Below, in pieces: positions 18,576-28,749 of a stretch of DNA of 64,000 nucleotides. The notes under the pieces were generated by a model. That model was not told the DNA's origin. It saw nothing but the letters and a program-made list of their open reading frames with translations, and ran no database searches. Positions within the stretch are counted from its first letter, which is position 1; each line of letters begins with the position of its first letter. Made by a program: the position numbers and the translations under genes. The stretch is from Hasllibacter sp963833115 (GTDB lineage: Bacteria; Pseudomonadota; Alphaproteobacteria; Rhodobacterales; Rhodobacteraceae): the NCBI GenBank assembly GCA_963833115.1, contig CAWHWS010000002.1, positions 682,001 to 746,000 on the forward strand, in the 5' to 3' direction.

Positions 18576-19730
18576 TCAGGCGAGCCCGTCCCAGAAGCTC
18601 TTCACCCGGGCGAAGAACCCATCCGATTCGGGGTTGTTGGACGCCTCGCTCAACGTTTCGAACTCGCGCAGCAGCTCCTTCTGCCGTCCCGAGAGGCTGA
18701 CCGGGGTCTCGACCGCGATCTCGATGAACATGTCGCCCGCGACGCCGCCCCTCAGCGCAGGCATCCCCTTGCCGCGCAGGCGCATGCGCTTGCCCGACTG
18801 GCTGCCGGCCGGGACCTTCACGCGGCTGCGCCCGCCGTCGATCGTGGGCACCTCGATCTCGCCGCCGAGCGCGGCCTTCGTCATCGGGGCGGGCACCTCG
18901 CAGAAGAGGTGCGTACCGTCGCGCTGGAAGATCGGATGCTCGGCGACCTCGATGAAGATATAGAGATCCCCGGAGGGCCCGCCACGCAGGCCCGCCTCCC
19001 CCTCGCCTCCGAGGCGGATGCGGGTGCCGGTCTCCACGCCCGCGGGGATGTTCACCGAGAGCTGGCGCTCCCGCTCGACGCGCCCCGCACCCCCGCACTT
19101 GGCGCAGGGGTTCTTGACGATCTGGCCCGCGCCCGAGCAAGTCGGGCAGCTCCGCTCCACGGTGAAGAAGCCCTGCTGCGCGCGCACCTTGCCCATGCCC
19201 GAGCAGGTCGGGCAGACGGTCGGCTCCGCGCCGCCCTCGGCTCCGGTGCCCGAGCATTTGTCGCAGGCGACGGCCGTCGGCACCTGGATCGATTCGGACT
19301 TGCCGGCGAACGCCTCCTCCAACGTGACGCGCAGGTTGTAGCGCAGGTCGGAGCCGCGCGAGGCCCGCCGGCCGCCGCCCTGCTGGCGCCCGGACATGCC
19401 GCCGAAGAGATCGTCGAACACGTCCGAGAAAGCGCTGGCGAAATCGGCCTGCTGGGCGCCTCCGCGGCGGCCGAACGGGCTGCCGCCGCCGCCTCCGCCG
19501 CCGCCCTCGAAGGCGGCGTGGCCGAAGCGGTCGTAGGCGGCCTTCTTCTCCGGGTCCTTGAGGACGTCATGCGCCTCGTTGGCCTCCTTGAACTGCGCCT
19601 CGGCGTTCGGATTGTCCGAATTCCGGTCGGGATGCAGCTCCTTGGCCTTCCGGCGGTAGGCTTTCTTGATGTCGTCCGCGCCGGCGCCGCGCGCCAGGCC
19701 CAGGACCTCGTAATAGTCTTTCTTGGCCAT
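18576..19730 (-). CDS. dnaJ: Chaperone protein DnaJ
   Basis: 384-residue Hsp40 that delivers substrates to DnaK and stimulates its ATPase. The J domain has HPD at 33-35, followed by a Gly/Phe-rich segment (residues about 75-120, including eight glycines in a row). The four zinc motifs are intact: CDKCSGTG, CPTCSGMG, CPTCSGAG, CAKCGGAG. C-terminal substrate-binding domains follow to FFARVKSFWDGLA. Lies 77 bp downstream of dnaK on the same strand, with GGGAG before the ATG, so the two form a dnaK-dnaJ operon. Confidence 0.97.
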   Translation of the reverse strand: MAKKDYYEVLGLARGAGADDIKKAYRRKAKELHPDRNSDNPNAEAQFKEANEAHDVLKDPEKKAAYDRFGHAAFEGGGGGGGGSPFGRRGGAQQADFASAFSDVFDDLFGGMSGRQQGGGRRASRGSDLRYNLRVTLEEAFAGKSESIQVPTAVACDKCSGTGAEGGAEPTVCPTCSGMGKVRAQQGFFTVERSCPTCSGAGQIVKNPCAKCGGAGRVERERQLSVNIPAGVETGTRIRLGGEGEAGLRGGPSGDLYIFIEVAEHPIFQRDGTHLFCEVPAPMTKAALGGEIEVPTIDGGRSRVKVPAGSQSGKRMRLRGKGMPALRGGVAGDMFIEIAVETPVSLSGRQKELLREFETLSEASNNPESDGFFARVKSFWDGLA

Positions 19731-19755
19731 GTCTCACTCCCTCCCGGGAACGGAC

Positions 19756-19788
19756 GCGGCCGGCCGCCCGCGCAGGACGACCGGCCGC
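19756..19788 (-). other. Hairpin between dnaK and dnaJ
   Basis: GCGGCCGG (19756-19763) and CCGGCCGC (19781-19788) can form an 8-bp stem around a 17-nt loop in the dnaK-dnaJ mRNA. It has no T-tract and dnaJ has no evident promoter of its own, so it more likely protects or partly attenuates the transcript than ends it (inference). Confidence 0.35.
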
Positions 19789-19807
19789 GATGCAGAAGGT
19801 CGGGCGA

Positions 19808-21727
<1,920 letters not shown>

Positions 21728-21835
21728 GTCTTGCTCCTCTTACGGCGATATGGGCGCCCGCCCGCTCGCGGCGCGGCGCGCCCTTCCCAACTCATCGCGG
21801 TGGCGGGCCGGGGCCCGTCCTCCGCGTCGGCACCG

Positions 21836-21861
21836 CATATAGTCAGGCGATCCCGGGGCAA
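21836..21861 (-). promoter_or_regulatory. Possible promoter of dnaK
   Basis: On the minus strand TTGCCCC (21861-21855) is followed after 12 bp by CTATATG (21842-21836), about 110 bp upstream of the dnaK ATG. The short spacer and C-rich -35 are closer to RpoH (sigma-32) than to sigma-70 promoters, as expected for dnaK, but the match is partial. Confidence 0.35.
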
Positions 21862-21892
21862 CAACGGAAGGCGCGAAAATCTCCGCACGGGC

Positions 21893-22324
21893 TCAGCCCG
21901 GTTCGGGAATGCCGCAGCATCCGGTGAGATGCGCGACGTCCGCGCGCCCGTCCGCGTCCAGGACGCCGAGCAGCAGGTCGATGGCCAGCGGGTGGGCATC
22001 TCCGGACATCCCGTCCGAGCAGGCCCCGCGCCGCACGATGCCGGTGACCGGCGCGCCGGTGATGCCGAAGGTCGCGGGGTTCCCCTCCGGCCCGTCCCAG
22101 CGCGCGGTGAAGCCGTAGGCGCGGGGGTCGTTGGCGCTGCGGGTCCGGCGGGTCACGAAGATCGGCGCGGGATCGAAGCCGGGCATCGCCACGCCCCCGA
22201 TCTCCCCGGCGTCCAGCGCGAGCGACCAGCCCGGCTCGGTCCCGAAGCACGCGAGCGGCGGCAGCCAGGCCTCGGCCGCGATCGGCCCCGCGAGGCAGGT
22301 CAGCACGCTCGCCATCCGCAGCAT
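21893..22324 (-). CDS. Small secreted protein, COG3650-like
   Basis: 143 residues with a signal peptide (MLRMASVLTCLAGPIAAEA). The mature part has CFGTEPGWSLALD, then WDGPEGNPATFGI, and ends in GCCGIPEPG; the Cys-x-Gly-Thr-Glu-Pro start and the terminal GCC are typical of the uncharacterised COG3650 family of periplasmic proteins. ATG 22324 chosen because GGAGG lies 6 nt before it; longer frames add basic, non-conserved residues. Divergent from cysQ. Function unknown. Confidence 0.72.
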   Translation of the reverse strand: MLRMASVLTCLAGPIAAEAWLPPLACFGTEPGWSLALDAGEIGGVAMPGFDPAPIFVTRRTRSANDPRAYGFTARWDGPEGNPATFGITGAPVTGIVRRGACSDGMSGDAHPLAIDLLLGVLDADGRADVAHLTGCCGIPEPG

Positions 22325-22406
22325 CGCCCGCCTCCGCTTGCCCATCCGCCCGGGCGTCACGATAAGCGGACGGGCCGGCGGCCTCAACGCGCCATGGAGG
22401 GCGGAC

Positions 22407-23204
22407 ATGGACCATGACCTCTTCTTCCGCACCGCCCGCCGCCTCGCGATCGAGGCCGGCGCGGCGATCATGGAGATCTACGACAGCGGCGAGCTGGGCG
22501 AGCGGGCCAAGGCCGACGACAGCCCCGTCACCCGCGCCGACGAGGCCGCCGACGCCATCATCTCCGCCGGCCTGCGCGCCGCCTTCCCGGACGTGACCCT
22601 GGTCACGGAGGAGCAGGCCGCGACCCATGCCGAGCGGGCGGCCACCTTCCTCATCGTCGACCCGCTCGATGGGACGAAGGAGTTCGTCCGGCGGCGCGGG
22701 GAGTTCACCGTCAACATCGCGCTGGTGCAGGACGGCGTGCCGACGCGCGGCGTGGTCTACGCGCCCGCCAAGGGGCGCCTCTTCTACACCGACGCCGAGG
22801 GCGCCTCGGCCGAGGAGACGGGGCCGCACGATCCCGCATCCCCCGGCCCCACGGCGCCGATCCGCGTCGCCACGCCGGACGGATCGGCGCTGCGCGTCGT
22901 CGCGTCGAAGTCCCACCGGGACGCGGCGACCGACGCGTACCTCGCGCGCTACGCCACCTCCGAGATCGTGGCCGCGGGCTCGTCCCTGAAGTTCTGCCTC
23001 GTCGCGGCGGGGGAGGCCGACCTCTACCCCCGCCTCGGCCGCACGATGGAATGGGACACCGCCGCCGGCGACGCGGTGCTGCGCGGCGCGGGCGGCCGGA
23101 TGGTGCGCCTCGAGGACCACGCGCCGTTCGCCTACGGCAAGCCCGGCTACGAGAACGGGTTCTTCGTCGCCCACGCGCCCGGCGTGCGCCTCGTCGCGCC
23201 GTGA
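22407..23204 (+). CDS. cysQ: 3'(2'),5'-bisphosphate nucleotidase CysQ
   Basis: 265-residue inositol-monophosphatase-fold enzyme that hydrolyses 3'-phosphoadenosine 5'-phosphate from sulfate assimilation to AMP. The metal-binding motifs are present: DSPVTRADEAAD (residues 38-49), VTEEQ near 70, DPLDGTKEF near 90, and EWDTAAGDAVLRGAGG near 215. Start 22407 follows GGAGG by 9 nt. Its stop overlaps the kdsB GTG by 4 nt (GTGA), so the pair is translationally coupled. Confidence 0.93.
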   Translation: MDHDLFFRTARRLAIEAGAAIMEIYDSGELGERAKADDSPVTRADEAADAIISAGLRAAFPDVTLVTEEQAATHAERAATFLIVDPLDGTKEFVRRRGEFTVNIALVQDGVPTRGVVYAPAKGRLFYTDAEGASAEETGPHDPASPGPTAPIRVATPDGSALRVVASKSHRDAATDAYLARYATSEIVAAGSSLKFCLVAAGEADLYPRLGRTMEWDTAAGDAVLRGAGGRMVRLEDHAPFAYGKPGYENGFFVAHAPGVRLVAP

Positions 23205-23995
23205 GCGTCCTGATCGCGATCCCGGCGCGCTTCGCCTCCTCCCGCTATCCCGGCAAGCCCCTGGCCGAGCTGCGCGGCGCGGGGGGCGAGGCGCGGACCC
23301 TGATCCGCCGCTCCTGGGACGCGGCGACCGCGGCCGCCGAGGCGATCCCCGGCGGCGCCCGCGTGGTGGTCGCGACCGACGACGCCCGCATCCGGGACCA
23401 CGCCGCGGGCTTCGGCGCGGAGGTCGTCATGACGCCCGAGAGCTGCCGCAACGGGACCGAGCGCTGCGCAGCCGTGCTGGATGCCCTCGGGGACGGTTGG
23501 GAGTGCGTGGTGAACCTGCAGGGGGACGCGCCGCTCACGCCCCCCTGGTACGTCTCGGACCTCGTGGCCGCGATGGCCGCCGGTCGGGGCCCGGTCGCGA
23601 CCCCCGTCCTGGTGGCGGATGCCGCGCACGCCGCCGCCCTGCGCGCCGACCGGGCCGCGGGCCGCGTCGGCGGGACCACGGCGGTGACGAGCGCGGACGG
23701 CGCCGCCCTCTACTTCTCCAAGGAGGTGCTGCCCTTCGACGGGCCCGGCGCGCCGCCCATCCTCCACCATGTCGGGGTCTACGCCTACACGCCGGGCGCG
23801 CTGCAGGCCTATCTCGGCTGGCCGCCGGGCCCGCTCGAGACCGCCGAGGGCCTCGAGCAGCTCCGCTTCCTGGAGAACGGGCACCCCGTCGCCTGCGTGC
23901 GCGTCGAGGCGCGCGGGCGACCGTTCTGGGAGCTCAACAACCCCGAGGACGTGCCCCGGATCGAGGCGATGATGGCCGCGATGGGCATGGACTGA
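23201..23995 (+). CDS. kdsB: 3-deoxy-manno-octulosonate cytidylyltransferase
   Basis: 264 residues. Activates Kdo to CMP-Kdo for the lipopolysaccharide inner core. Nucleotidyltransferase signatures: IPARFASSRYPGKPLAE at the N-terminus, TDDARI, ESCRNGTERC near 85, VNLQGDAPL near 105, and LENGHPVACVRVE near 220. It begins with GTG in the 4-nt overlap with cysQ. The closest in-frame ATG is far upstream inside cysQ, so GTG is the only sensible start. Confidence 0.92.
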   Translation: MSVLIAIPARFASSRYPGKPLAELRGAGGEARTLIRRSWDAATAAAEAIPGGARVVVATDDARIRDHAAGFGAEVVMTPESCRNGTERCAAVLDALGDGWECVVNLQGDAPLTPPWYVSDLVAAMAAGRGPVATPVLVADAAHAAALRADRAAGRVGGTTAVTSADGAALYFSKEVLPFDGPGAPPILHHVGVYAYTPGALQAYLGWPPGPLETAEGLEQLRFLENGHPVACVRVEARGRPFWELNNPEDVPRIEAMMAAMGMD

Positions 23996-24154
23996 TCGCG
24001 CGCGGCGCCGCTGCGGCGGGAAAACCCGCGCCCGACCCCGCGGAATGTCCGCGCCCCGGGGAGGACGCACTCGATAATCCTCGCCGGGACGGGCATCATG
24101 CCCCCCGAGAGCACCCCCCACCATCGGCGGGGCCGACCGCGAGGACACGTACCC

Positions 24155-25051
24155 ATGAAGACCAAGGTCACCAAGGCGATCTTCCCCGTCGCCGGGCTCG
24201 GCACCCGGTTCCTGCCCGCCACCAAGTCGGTCCCCAAGGAGATCATGACGCTCGTCGACCGCCCCCTGGTGCAATACGCGATCGACGAGGCGCGCGCGGC
24301 CGGCATCTCCGAGTTCATCTTCGTGACCGCCAAGGGCAAGGGCGCGCTGGAGGACTATTTCGACGAATCCCCCGACCTGGAGCGCAAGCTCGAGGAGGCC
24401 GGCAAGCTCGAGCTCCTGGAGACCCTGCGCCAATCCAACATGGAATCGGGGCGCATCGCCTACACCCGGCAGGCGCAGGCCCGCGGCCTCGGGCACGCCG
24501 TCTGGTGCGCGCGCCGCTTCGTCGGCGACGAACCCTTCGCGGTCATGCTCCCCGACGACGTGATCGCCGGCGACGAGAAGCCGTGCCTGCAGCAGATGGT
24601 CGAGGCCCATGCCGAGACCGGCGGCTGCATGGTCGCCACGATGGAGGTCCCGCCCGAGAAGACCAAGGCCTACGGCGTCCTCGACGTGGCCGAGGACATG
24701 CAGTCCATCGTGCGCGCCAAGGGCATGGTCGAGAAGCCCGCGCCGGGGGAGGCGCCCTCCAACCTCGCGGTGATCGGGCGCTACATCCTGACGCCGCAGG
24801 TGATGGCCAATCTCGACGGGCTCGAGGCCGGCGCCGGCGGGGAGATCCAGCTCACCGACGCGATCGCCAAGGAGATGCAGGCGGGGCGCGACGTGTTCGG
24901 CCTGCGCTTTCGCGGCGAGCGCTACGATTGCGGCTCCAAGATCGGCTACCTCCAGGCGACCGTCGCCTTCGGGCTGGCGCATCCCGAGCTGAAGGACGAG
25001 TTCGCGGCCTCCCTGCGCCACACCCTCGCGGCGAGGGACGCGGCGCAGTGA
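24155..25051 (+). CDS. galU: UTP-glucose-1-phosphate uridylyltransferase
   Basis: 298 residues. Makes UDP-glucose from UTP and glucose-1-phosphate for exopolysaccharide, LPS and the Leloir pathway. Signatures: FPVAGLGTRFLPATK with VPKEIM at the N-terminus, VMLPDDVIAG near 130, AVIGRYIL near 205, and GGEIQLTDAI near 225. ATG 24155 has GAGGA 9 nt before it and gives the family N-terminus MKTKVTKAIFPVAG. Followed by galE with a GTGA overlap, so the two form a UDP-sugar operon. Confidence 0.95.
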   Translation: MKTKVTKAIFPVAGLGTRFLPATKSVPKEIMTLVDRPLVQYAIDEARAAGISEFIFVTAKGKGALEDYFDESPDLERKLEEAGKLELLETLRQSNMESGRIAYTRQAQARGLGHAVWCARRFVGDEPFAVMLPDDVIAGDEKPCLQQMVEAHAETGGCMVATMEVPPEKTKAYGVLDVAEDMQSIVRAKGMVEKPAPGEAPSNLAVIGRYILTPQVMANLDGLEAGAGGEIQLTDAIAKEMQAGRDVFGLRFRGERYDCGSKIGYLQATVAFGLAHPELKDEFAASLRHTLAARDAAQ

Positions 25052-26052
25052 GCCCCCGGGCGGGCGGCGGGATCACGGTCCTCGTGACCGGGGGCGCGGG
25101 GTATATCGGCAGCCACGCCTGCAAGGCCCTGCGCGCGGCCGGCCATCGTCCCGTCGCCTTCGACGACCTGTCGACCGGGCACGAGGCGGCCGTGCGGTTC
25201 GGGCCCTTCGTGCGCGGCTCGCTCCACGACCGCCCCGCGCTCGACGCCGCCTTCGCCGAGCACGCGCCGGCGGCGGTCCTGCATTTCGCGGCCTCGAGCC
25301 AGGTCGGGGAGGCGATGGCCGATCCCGGCCTCTACTGGCGCAACAACGTCGGCGGCACCCTGACCCTCCTCGAGGCGATGCGGGACGCGGGCTGCCGGGA
25401 CCTCGTGTTCTCCTCGACCTGCGCGATCTACGGCGATCAGGACGGGGTCACGCTCGACGAAGGCTCGGCGCAGGCCCCGCTCAACGCCTACGGCGCCTCC
25501 AAGCGCGCGATCGAGGACATGATCCGCGATTTCGGCGCGGCGCACGGGCTCAGGGCGGTGATCTTCCGCTATTTCAACGTCGCCGGCGCCGACCCCGAGG
25601 GCGAGATCGGCGAGGCGCACGACCCCGAGACCCATCTCGTCCCGGTGATGCTCCAGGCGATCGACGGGATGCGCCCGGCCCTGACGGTGCACGGGGCCGA
25701 CTACGGCACGCCCGACGGCACCGCGGTGCGGGACTACGTCCACGTGAGCGACCTCGTGGCCGCGCACCTCCTGGGCCTGGACTGGCTGCGGGAGGGCCGC
25801 GGCAGCCGGGCGTTCAACCTCGGGACCGGGACCGGGTTCTCGGTGCGCGAGGTGATCGACGCGAGCCGGGCGGTGACGAACCGCGAGGTGCCCGCGGTCG
25901 AAGGGCCGCGCCGGGCCGGAGACGCGGAGCGCCTGGTCTCGGGCTCGCGTCGCGCGCGGGCCGAGCTCGGTTGGGAGCCCCGGCGCTCGACGATGCCGCA
26001 GATGATCGAGGACGCCTGGCGCTGGCACCGCACGGGCGGCTTCGGGGCCTAA
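25048..26052 (+). CDS. galE: UDP-glucose 4-epimerase
   Basis: 334-residue short-chain dehydrogenase-type epimerase interconverting UDP-glucose and UDP-galactose. NAD-binding TGGAGYIGSH at 14-23, active-site SSTCAIYGD at 122-130 with Tyr148 and Lys152 (YGASK), and FRYFNVAGADPEGEIGE near 170. It starts at GTG in the 4-nt overlap with galU. Provides UDP-galactose for surface glycans. A GC hairpin with the stop codon in its loop sits at the 3' end. Confidence 0.93.
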   Translation: MSPRAGGGITVLVTGGAGYIGSHACKALRAAGHRPVAFDDLSTGHEAAVRFGPFVRGSLHDRPALDAAFAEHAPAAVLHFAASSQVGEAMADPGLYWRNNVGGTLTLLEAMRDAGCRDLVFSSTCAIYGDQDGVTLDEGSAQAPLNAYGASKRAIEDMIRDFGAAHGLRAVIFRYFNVAGADPEGEIGEAHDPETHLVPVMLQAIDGMRPALTVHGADYGTPDGTAVRDYVHVSDLVAAHLLGLDWLREGRGSRAFNLGTGTGFSVREVIDASRAVTNREVPAVEGPRRAGDAERLVSGSRRARAELGWEPRRSTMPQMIEDAWRWHRTGGFGA

Positions 26053-26058
26053 GGCCCC
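26044..26058 (+). terminator. Hairpin over the galE stop codon
   Basis: GGGGCC (26044-26049) and GGCCCC (26053-26058) pair around the loop TAA, which is the galE stop codon. No T-tract follows. It could stop transcription or stabilise the 3' end before the convergent ptsN. Confidence 0.35.
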
Positions 26059-26113
26059 GGCAGGGCCGATCTCCCCAGCCCCGCGGAGGGCCCGGAGGCT
26101 CCCCCGCAGGGGG

Positions 26114-26578
26114 TCAGGCGGCCTTGTCGAGGCGCGAGTCGACCAGGATCGCGTGCAGGACGCGCGCGTCGGCGTTGGCGCGCAGCTTGGCGCAGATCTC
26201 GCGGTCGCGCATGACGCGGCTGACGGCGGCGAGCGCCTTGAGGTGCTCCACCCCCGAGCCCGCCGGGGCGAAGAGGCCGAAGACGAGGTCGACCGGTCGA
26301 CGGTCGACGGCGCCGAACTCGATGGGCTCCTCGAGGCGCAAGAAGCAGCCCGACACGCCCGTCATGCCGTCCATCCGGGCATGGGGCAGGGCGACGCCCC
26401 GGCCCACCCCGGTCGGCCCGAGCGATTCGCGCTCGCACAGCGCCTCGACGGTCGCGGCCCGGTCGAGGCCGTAGACCCCTTCGGCCACGTCGGAGAGCGC
26501 CTGGAACAGGCGCTTCTTGGAGGTGACGTTCACCGACGGGCGAATCGCTTGCGGGGAAAGGATGGTTCCGAGTTCCAT
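26114..26578 (-). CDS. ptsN: PTS IIA-like nitrogen-regulatory protein PtsN (EIIA-Ntr)
   Basis: 154 residues. Phospho-acceptor protein of the regulatory PTS-Ntr chain, which senses nitrogen/carbon state and controls potassium transport and other targets rather than sugar uptake. The phosphorylated histidine is H66 in GVALPHARMDG; FLRLEEPIEFGAVDRRPVDL follows as in the family. Last gene of lptC-lptA-lptB-hpf-ptsN, an order conserved among proteobacteria; rpoN, often present between lptB and hpf, is absent here. Confidence 0.93.
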   Translation of the reverse strand: MELGTILSPQAIRPSVNVTSKKRLFQALSDVAEGVYGLDRAATVEALCERESLGPTGVGRGVALPHARMDGMTGVSGCFLRLEEPIEFGAVDRRPVDLVFGLFAPAGSGVEHLKALAAVSRVMRDREICAKLRANADARVLHAILVDSRLDKAA

Positions 26579-26649
26579 GCGCGTCCTGCCCTGCCCAACG
26601 GATCGGCGCCCGGATGTCCCCCCGGCGCGCCGTGCCTGTCCTGGCCGGA

Positions 26650-27234
26650 CTACCCCGGAACGCCGGGGTCGATCCAGCCGATGTTGCCGTCGCCGCGGCG
26701 ATACACCACGTGAAGCGCGTCCTGCCCCTCCTTGCGGAAGGCGAGCGCGGGCAGCCCCTCGGCCTCGAGCCGGCCGGCGGCCTCGCCGACGCTCAAGCGG
26801 GGCGCGGCGCGCGCGGTCTCGGCGACGATGACGGGGCCCGACCCGTCCGCTCCGTCCGCGACCTCGGGGGCGTCCTCCCCGTCGGCCGCGTGCAGGTATG
26901 CGGCGCCTCCTGGGCCGTCAACCCGGCCGGGGCGGGCGCGGTGGTGGTCCTTGAGGCGGCGCTTGTAGCGGCGGAGCTGCTTGTCCATCTTCTCGCCGCA
27001 GGCGTCGAAGGCGGCGTATATCTCGGCGGCGCTGGCGCGGGCCTGGACGCTGAGCCCGGTGCTCAGGTGCACCTCGGATTCGCAGACGTATTCGTGGCCC
27101 GCGCGGGAGAAGACGATCTGCGCGTCGGTGGGGCGCTGGGAGTACTTGCCGAGGATCGTCCCGAGCTCGCCCGAGACGTGCGATTGCAGGGCTTGTCCGA
27201 CGTCGATCTGTCGTCCGCTGATCTGGGTGCGCAT
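26650..27234 (-). CDS. hpf: Ribosome hibernation-promoting factor, long form
   Basis: 194 residues: N-terminal HPF/RaiA domain (about 1-105: ISGRQIDVGQALQSHV, KYSQRPTDAQIVFSR, AAFDACGEKMDKQLRRYKRR), an acidic linker (105-135) and the C-terminal dimerisation domain (LSVGEAAGRLEAEGLPALAF ... VYRRGDGNIGWID). Long HPFs dimerise 70S ribosomes into inactive 100S particles in stationary phase. A perfect TTAA-N7-TTAA site lies 49 bp upstream. 71 bp separate it from ptsN. Confidence 0.93.
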   Translation of the reverse strand: MRTQISGRQIDVGQALQSHVSGELGTILGKYSQRPTDAQIVFSRAGHEYVCESEVHLSTGLSVQARASAAEIYAAFDACGEKMDKQLRRYKRRLKDHHRARPGRVDGPGGAAYLHAADGEDAPEVADGADGSGPVIVAETARAAPRLSVGEAAGRLEAEGLPALAFRKEGQDALHVVYRRGDGNIGWIDPGVPG

Positions 27235-27282
27235 GGAGGCTCCTTCGTTCGGCCTGGGCCGCCCGAAGGTGCCGCGGGCGCA

Positions 27283-27297
27283 TTAACGTAAGGTTAA
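27283..27297 (-). promoter_or_regulatory. CtrA-type binding site upstream of hpf
   Basis: TTAA (27283-27286), seven bases, TTAA (27294-27297), centred 56 bp upstream of the hpf ATG. On the minus strand it reads TTAA-N7-TTAA, the CtrA half-site pattern without the trailing C. A position like this would fit a promoter of hpf independent of the lpt genes. Confidence 0.45.
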
Positions 27298-27421
27298 TCG
27301 CGGCCGTGCGGCCCCGCCGAGCGGGCCCCCATGACAGACCGGCGGGCCCCCTCGTGTCAATCGGCCCGCGCGCCGCCGGCGCCTCGCGAGGGCCGTGCAG
27401 GCCCCATGCACGGCCCATGCA

Positions 27422-27441
27422 CGGCCCATGCGCATGGGCCG
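27422..27441 (-). terminator. Perfect 20-bp palindrome after lptB
   Basis: A 20-base perfect palindrome (arms CGGCCCATGC / GCATGGGCCG) begins 9 bp past the lptB stop. The left arm belongs to three near-identical 11-bp copies of GGCCCATGCAC at about 27403-27431. No T-tract. As a hairpin or cruciform it could end the lptCAB transcript or bind a dimeric protein; being exact it cannot fold a conventional loop without losing the central 4 bases. Confidence 0.45.
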
Positions 27442-27449
27442 CGCGGCCC

Positions 27450-28244
27450 CTACACGATGCGGAAACCCTCTCCGAGGTAGACGCGGCGCACGTCCGGGTC
27501 GGCGACGACCTCCTCGGCGGTGCCGGACATGATCACGCGCCCGTCGTGGAGGATGTAGGCGCGGTCCACGATCTCGAGGGTCTCGCGGACGTTGTGGTCG
27601 GTGATCAGCACTCCGATGCCGCGCGTCTTGAGGTCCGCGACCAAGGTCCGGATCTCACCGACGGCGATCGGGTCCACGCCCGCGAACGGCTCGTCGAGCA
27701 GGAGGTAGCGCGGGTCCGAGGCGAGGCAGCGCGCGATCTCCACCCGGCGGCGCTCGCCGCCCGAGAGCGCGAGCGCGGGCGCGCGGCGCAGGTGCTCGAT
27801 GCCGAAATCGGTCAGCAGGCGCTCCAGCCGCCGGGCGCGCTGCGCGGGCGAGGGGACGGCGATCTCCAGGATGGCCTTGATGTTGTCCTCGACCGAGAGG
27901 CCGCGGAAGATGCTCATCTCCTGCGGCAGGTAGCCGATGCCGAGGGCCGCGCGGCGGTACATCGGCAGGCCGGTCGCGTCGCGCCCGTCGATGGCGATGG
28001 TGCCGCCCTCTGGCGCCACGAGCCCGGCGATGCAGTAGAAGGAGGTCGTCTTGCCGGACCCGTTGGGGCCGAGGAGGGCGACCGCCTCGCCGCGGCCCAG
28101 GCGCAGGGTCACGTCGCGGATGACCGGGCGCTTGCGGTAGCTCTTGCGCAGGCCGGTGACGACGAGGCCGCCGGCGCCGTCCAACGGGGCGAGGCCGGGG
28201 CCCCCGGCGGGGGGGCGCGCGCCGCGGCCCGCGTCCTCGCTCAT
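27450..28244 (-). CDS. lptB: LPS export ABC transporter ATP-binding protein LptB
   Basis: 264 residues. ATPase of the LptBFGC complex that extracts LPS from the inner membrane. Walker A GPNGSGKTT at 59-67, Q-loop YLPQEMSIFRGLSVEDN near 105, signature LSGGERRRVEIAR near 160, Walker B YLLLDEPFAGVDP near 180, and the H-loop DHNVRETL. The first 27 residues are a Pro/Gly-rich extension not normal for LptB. Start overlaps the lptA stop by 4 nt. Confidence 0.95.
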   Translation of the reverse strand: MSEDAGRGARPPAGGPGLAPLDGAGGLVVTGLRKSYRKRPVIRDVTLRLGRGEAVALLGPNGSGKTTSFYCIAGLVAPEGGTIAIDGRDATGLPMYRRAALGIGYLPQEMSIFRGLSVEDNIKAILEIAVPSPAQRARRLERLLTDFGIEHLRRAPALALSGGERRRVEIARCLASDPRYLLLDEPFAGVDPIAVGEIRTLVADLKTRGIGVLITDHNVRETLEIVDRAYILHDGRVIMSGTAEEVVADPDVRRVYLGEGFRIV

Positions 28245-28726
28245 GGGCCGCCCAGGACGGTGCGCACCCGCCCCTCCATCACCGCCTGCCCGGTGGTGAG
28301 GTCGACGGTCGCGCGCTCGGCGGCGACGGCGGTGGGCCCCTGGGTCACCAGCACGTCGCCGGTGAGGATCACGGTGCCGCGGTCGATGTCGTAATCGGCG
28401 CGGGCGGCCTCGGCCGCGTCCTCGCCCTGGGTCAGGACGACGGCGCCGGTGGCCAGGAGGCGCGCGATGCGGCCCTCCAGGTAGTCGACCTCCACCCGGT
28501 CGGCGGCGAGGCGCATGGCGCCCTGGCCGATGACGACGGACCCTTCCATGATCGCGCGGGCGCCGCCCTCCTCGATGGTGAGGCGGTCGGCGGCGAGCTC
28601 GACCGGGGCGCCGGTGTCCTGCGCGAGGTCGCCGAAGGGCACGGCCGTCTGCGCCAGGGCGCCCCCCCCGGCCAGGGCCGCGAGCGCGAGGGCCGCGAGG
28701 AGCGCGAGGGGGCGGATGTCGGTCAC
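28241..28726 (-). CDS. lptA: LPS transport periplasmic protein LptA
   Basis: 161 residues with a signal peptide (LLAALALAALAGGGALAQ). The OstA/LptA beta-jellyroll repeats are seen as VELAADRLTIEEGGARAIMEG, then GAMRLAADRVEVDYLEG and VILTGDVLVTQGPTAV. It forms the periplasmic bridge that carries LPS to the outer membrane. Lies between lptC (23 bp upstream) and lptB (4-nt overlap). Confidence 0.92.
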   Translation of the reverse strand: MTDIRPLALLAALALAALAGGGALAQTAVPFGDLAQDTGAPVELAADRLTIEEGGARAIMEGSVVIGQGAMRLAADRVEVDYLEGRIARLLATGAVVLTQGEDAAEAARADYDIDRGTVILTGDVLVTQGPTAVAAERATVDLTTGQAVMEGRVRTVLGGP

Positions 28727-28749
28727 GTGGCGGCTCCGTTCGGGGCGCG

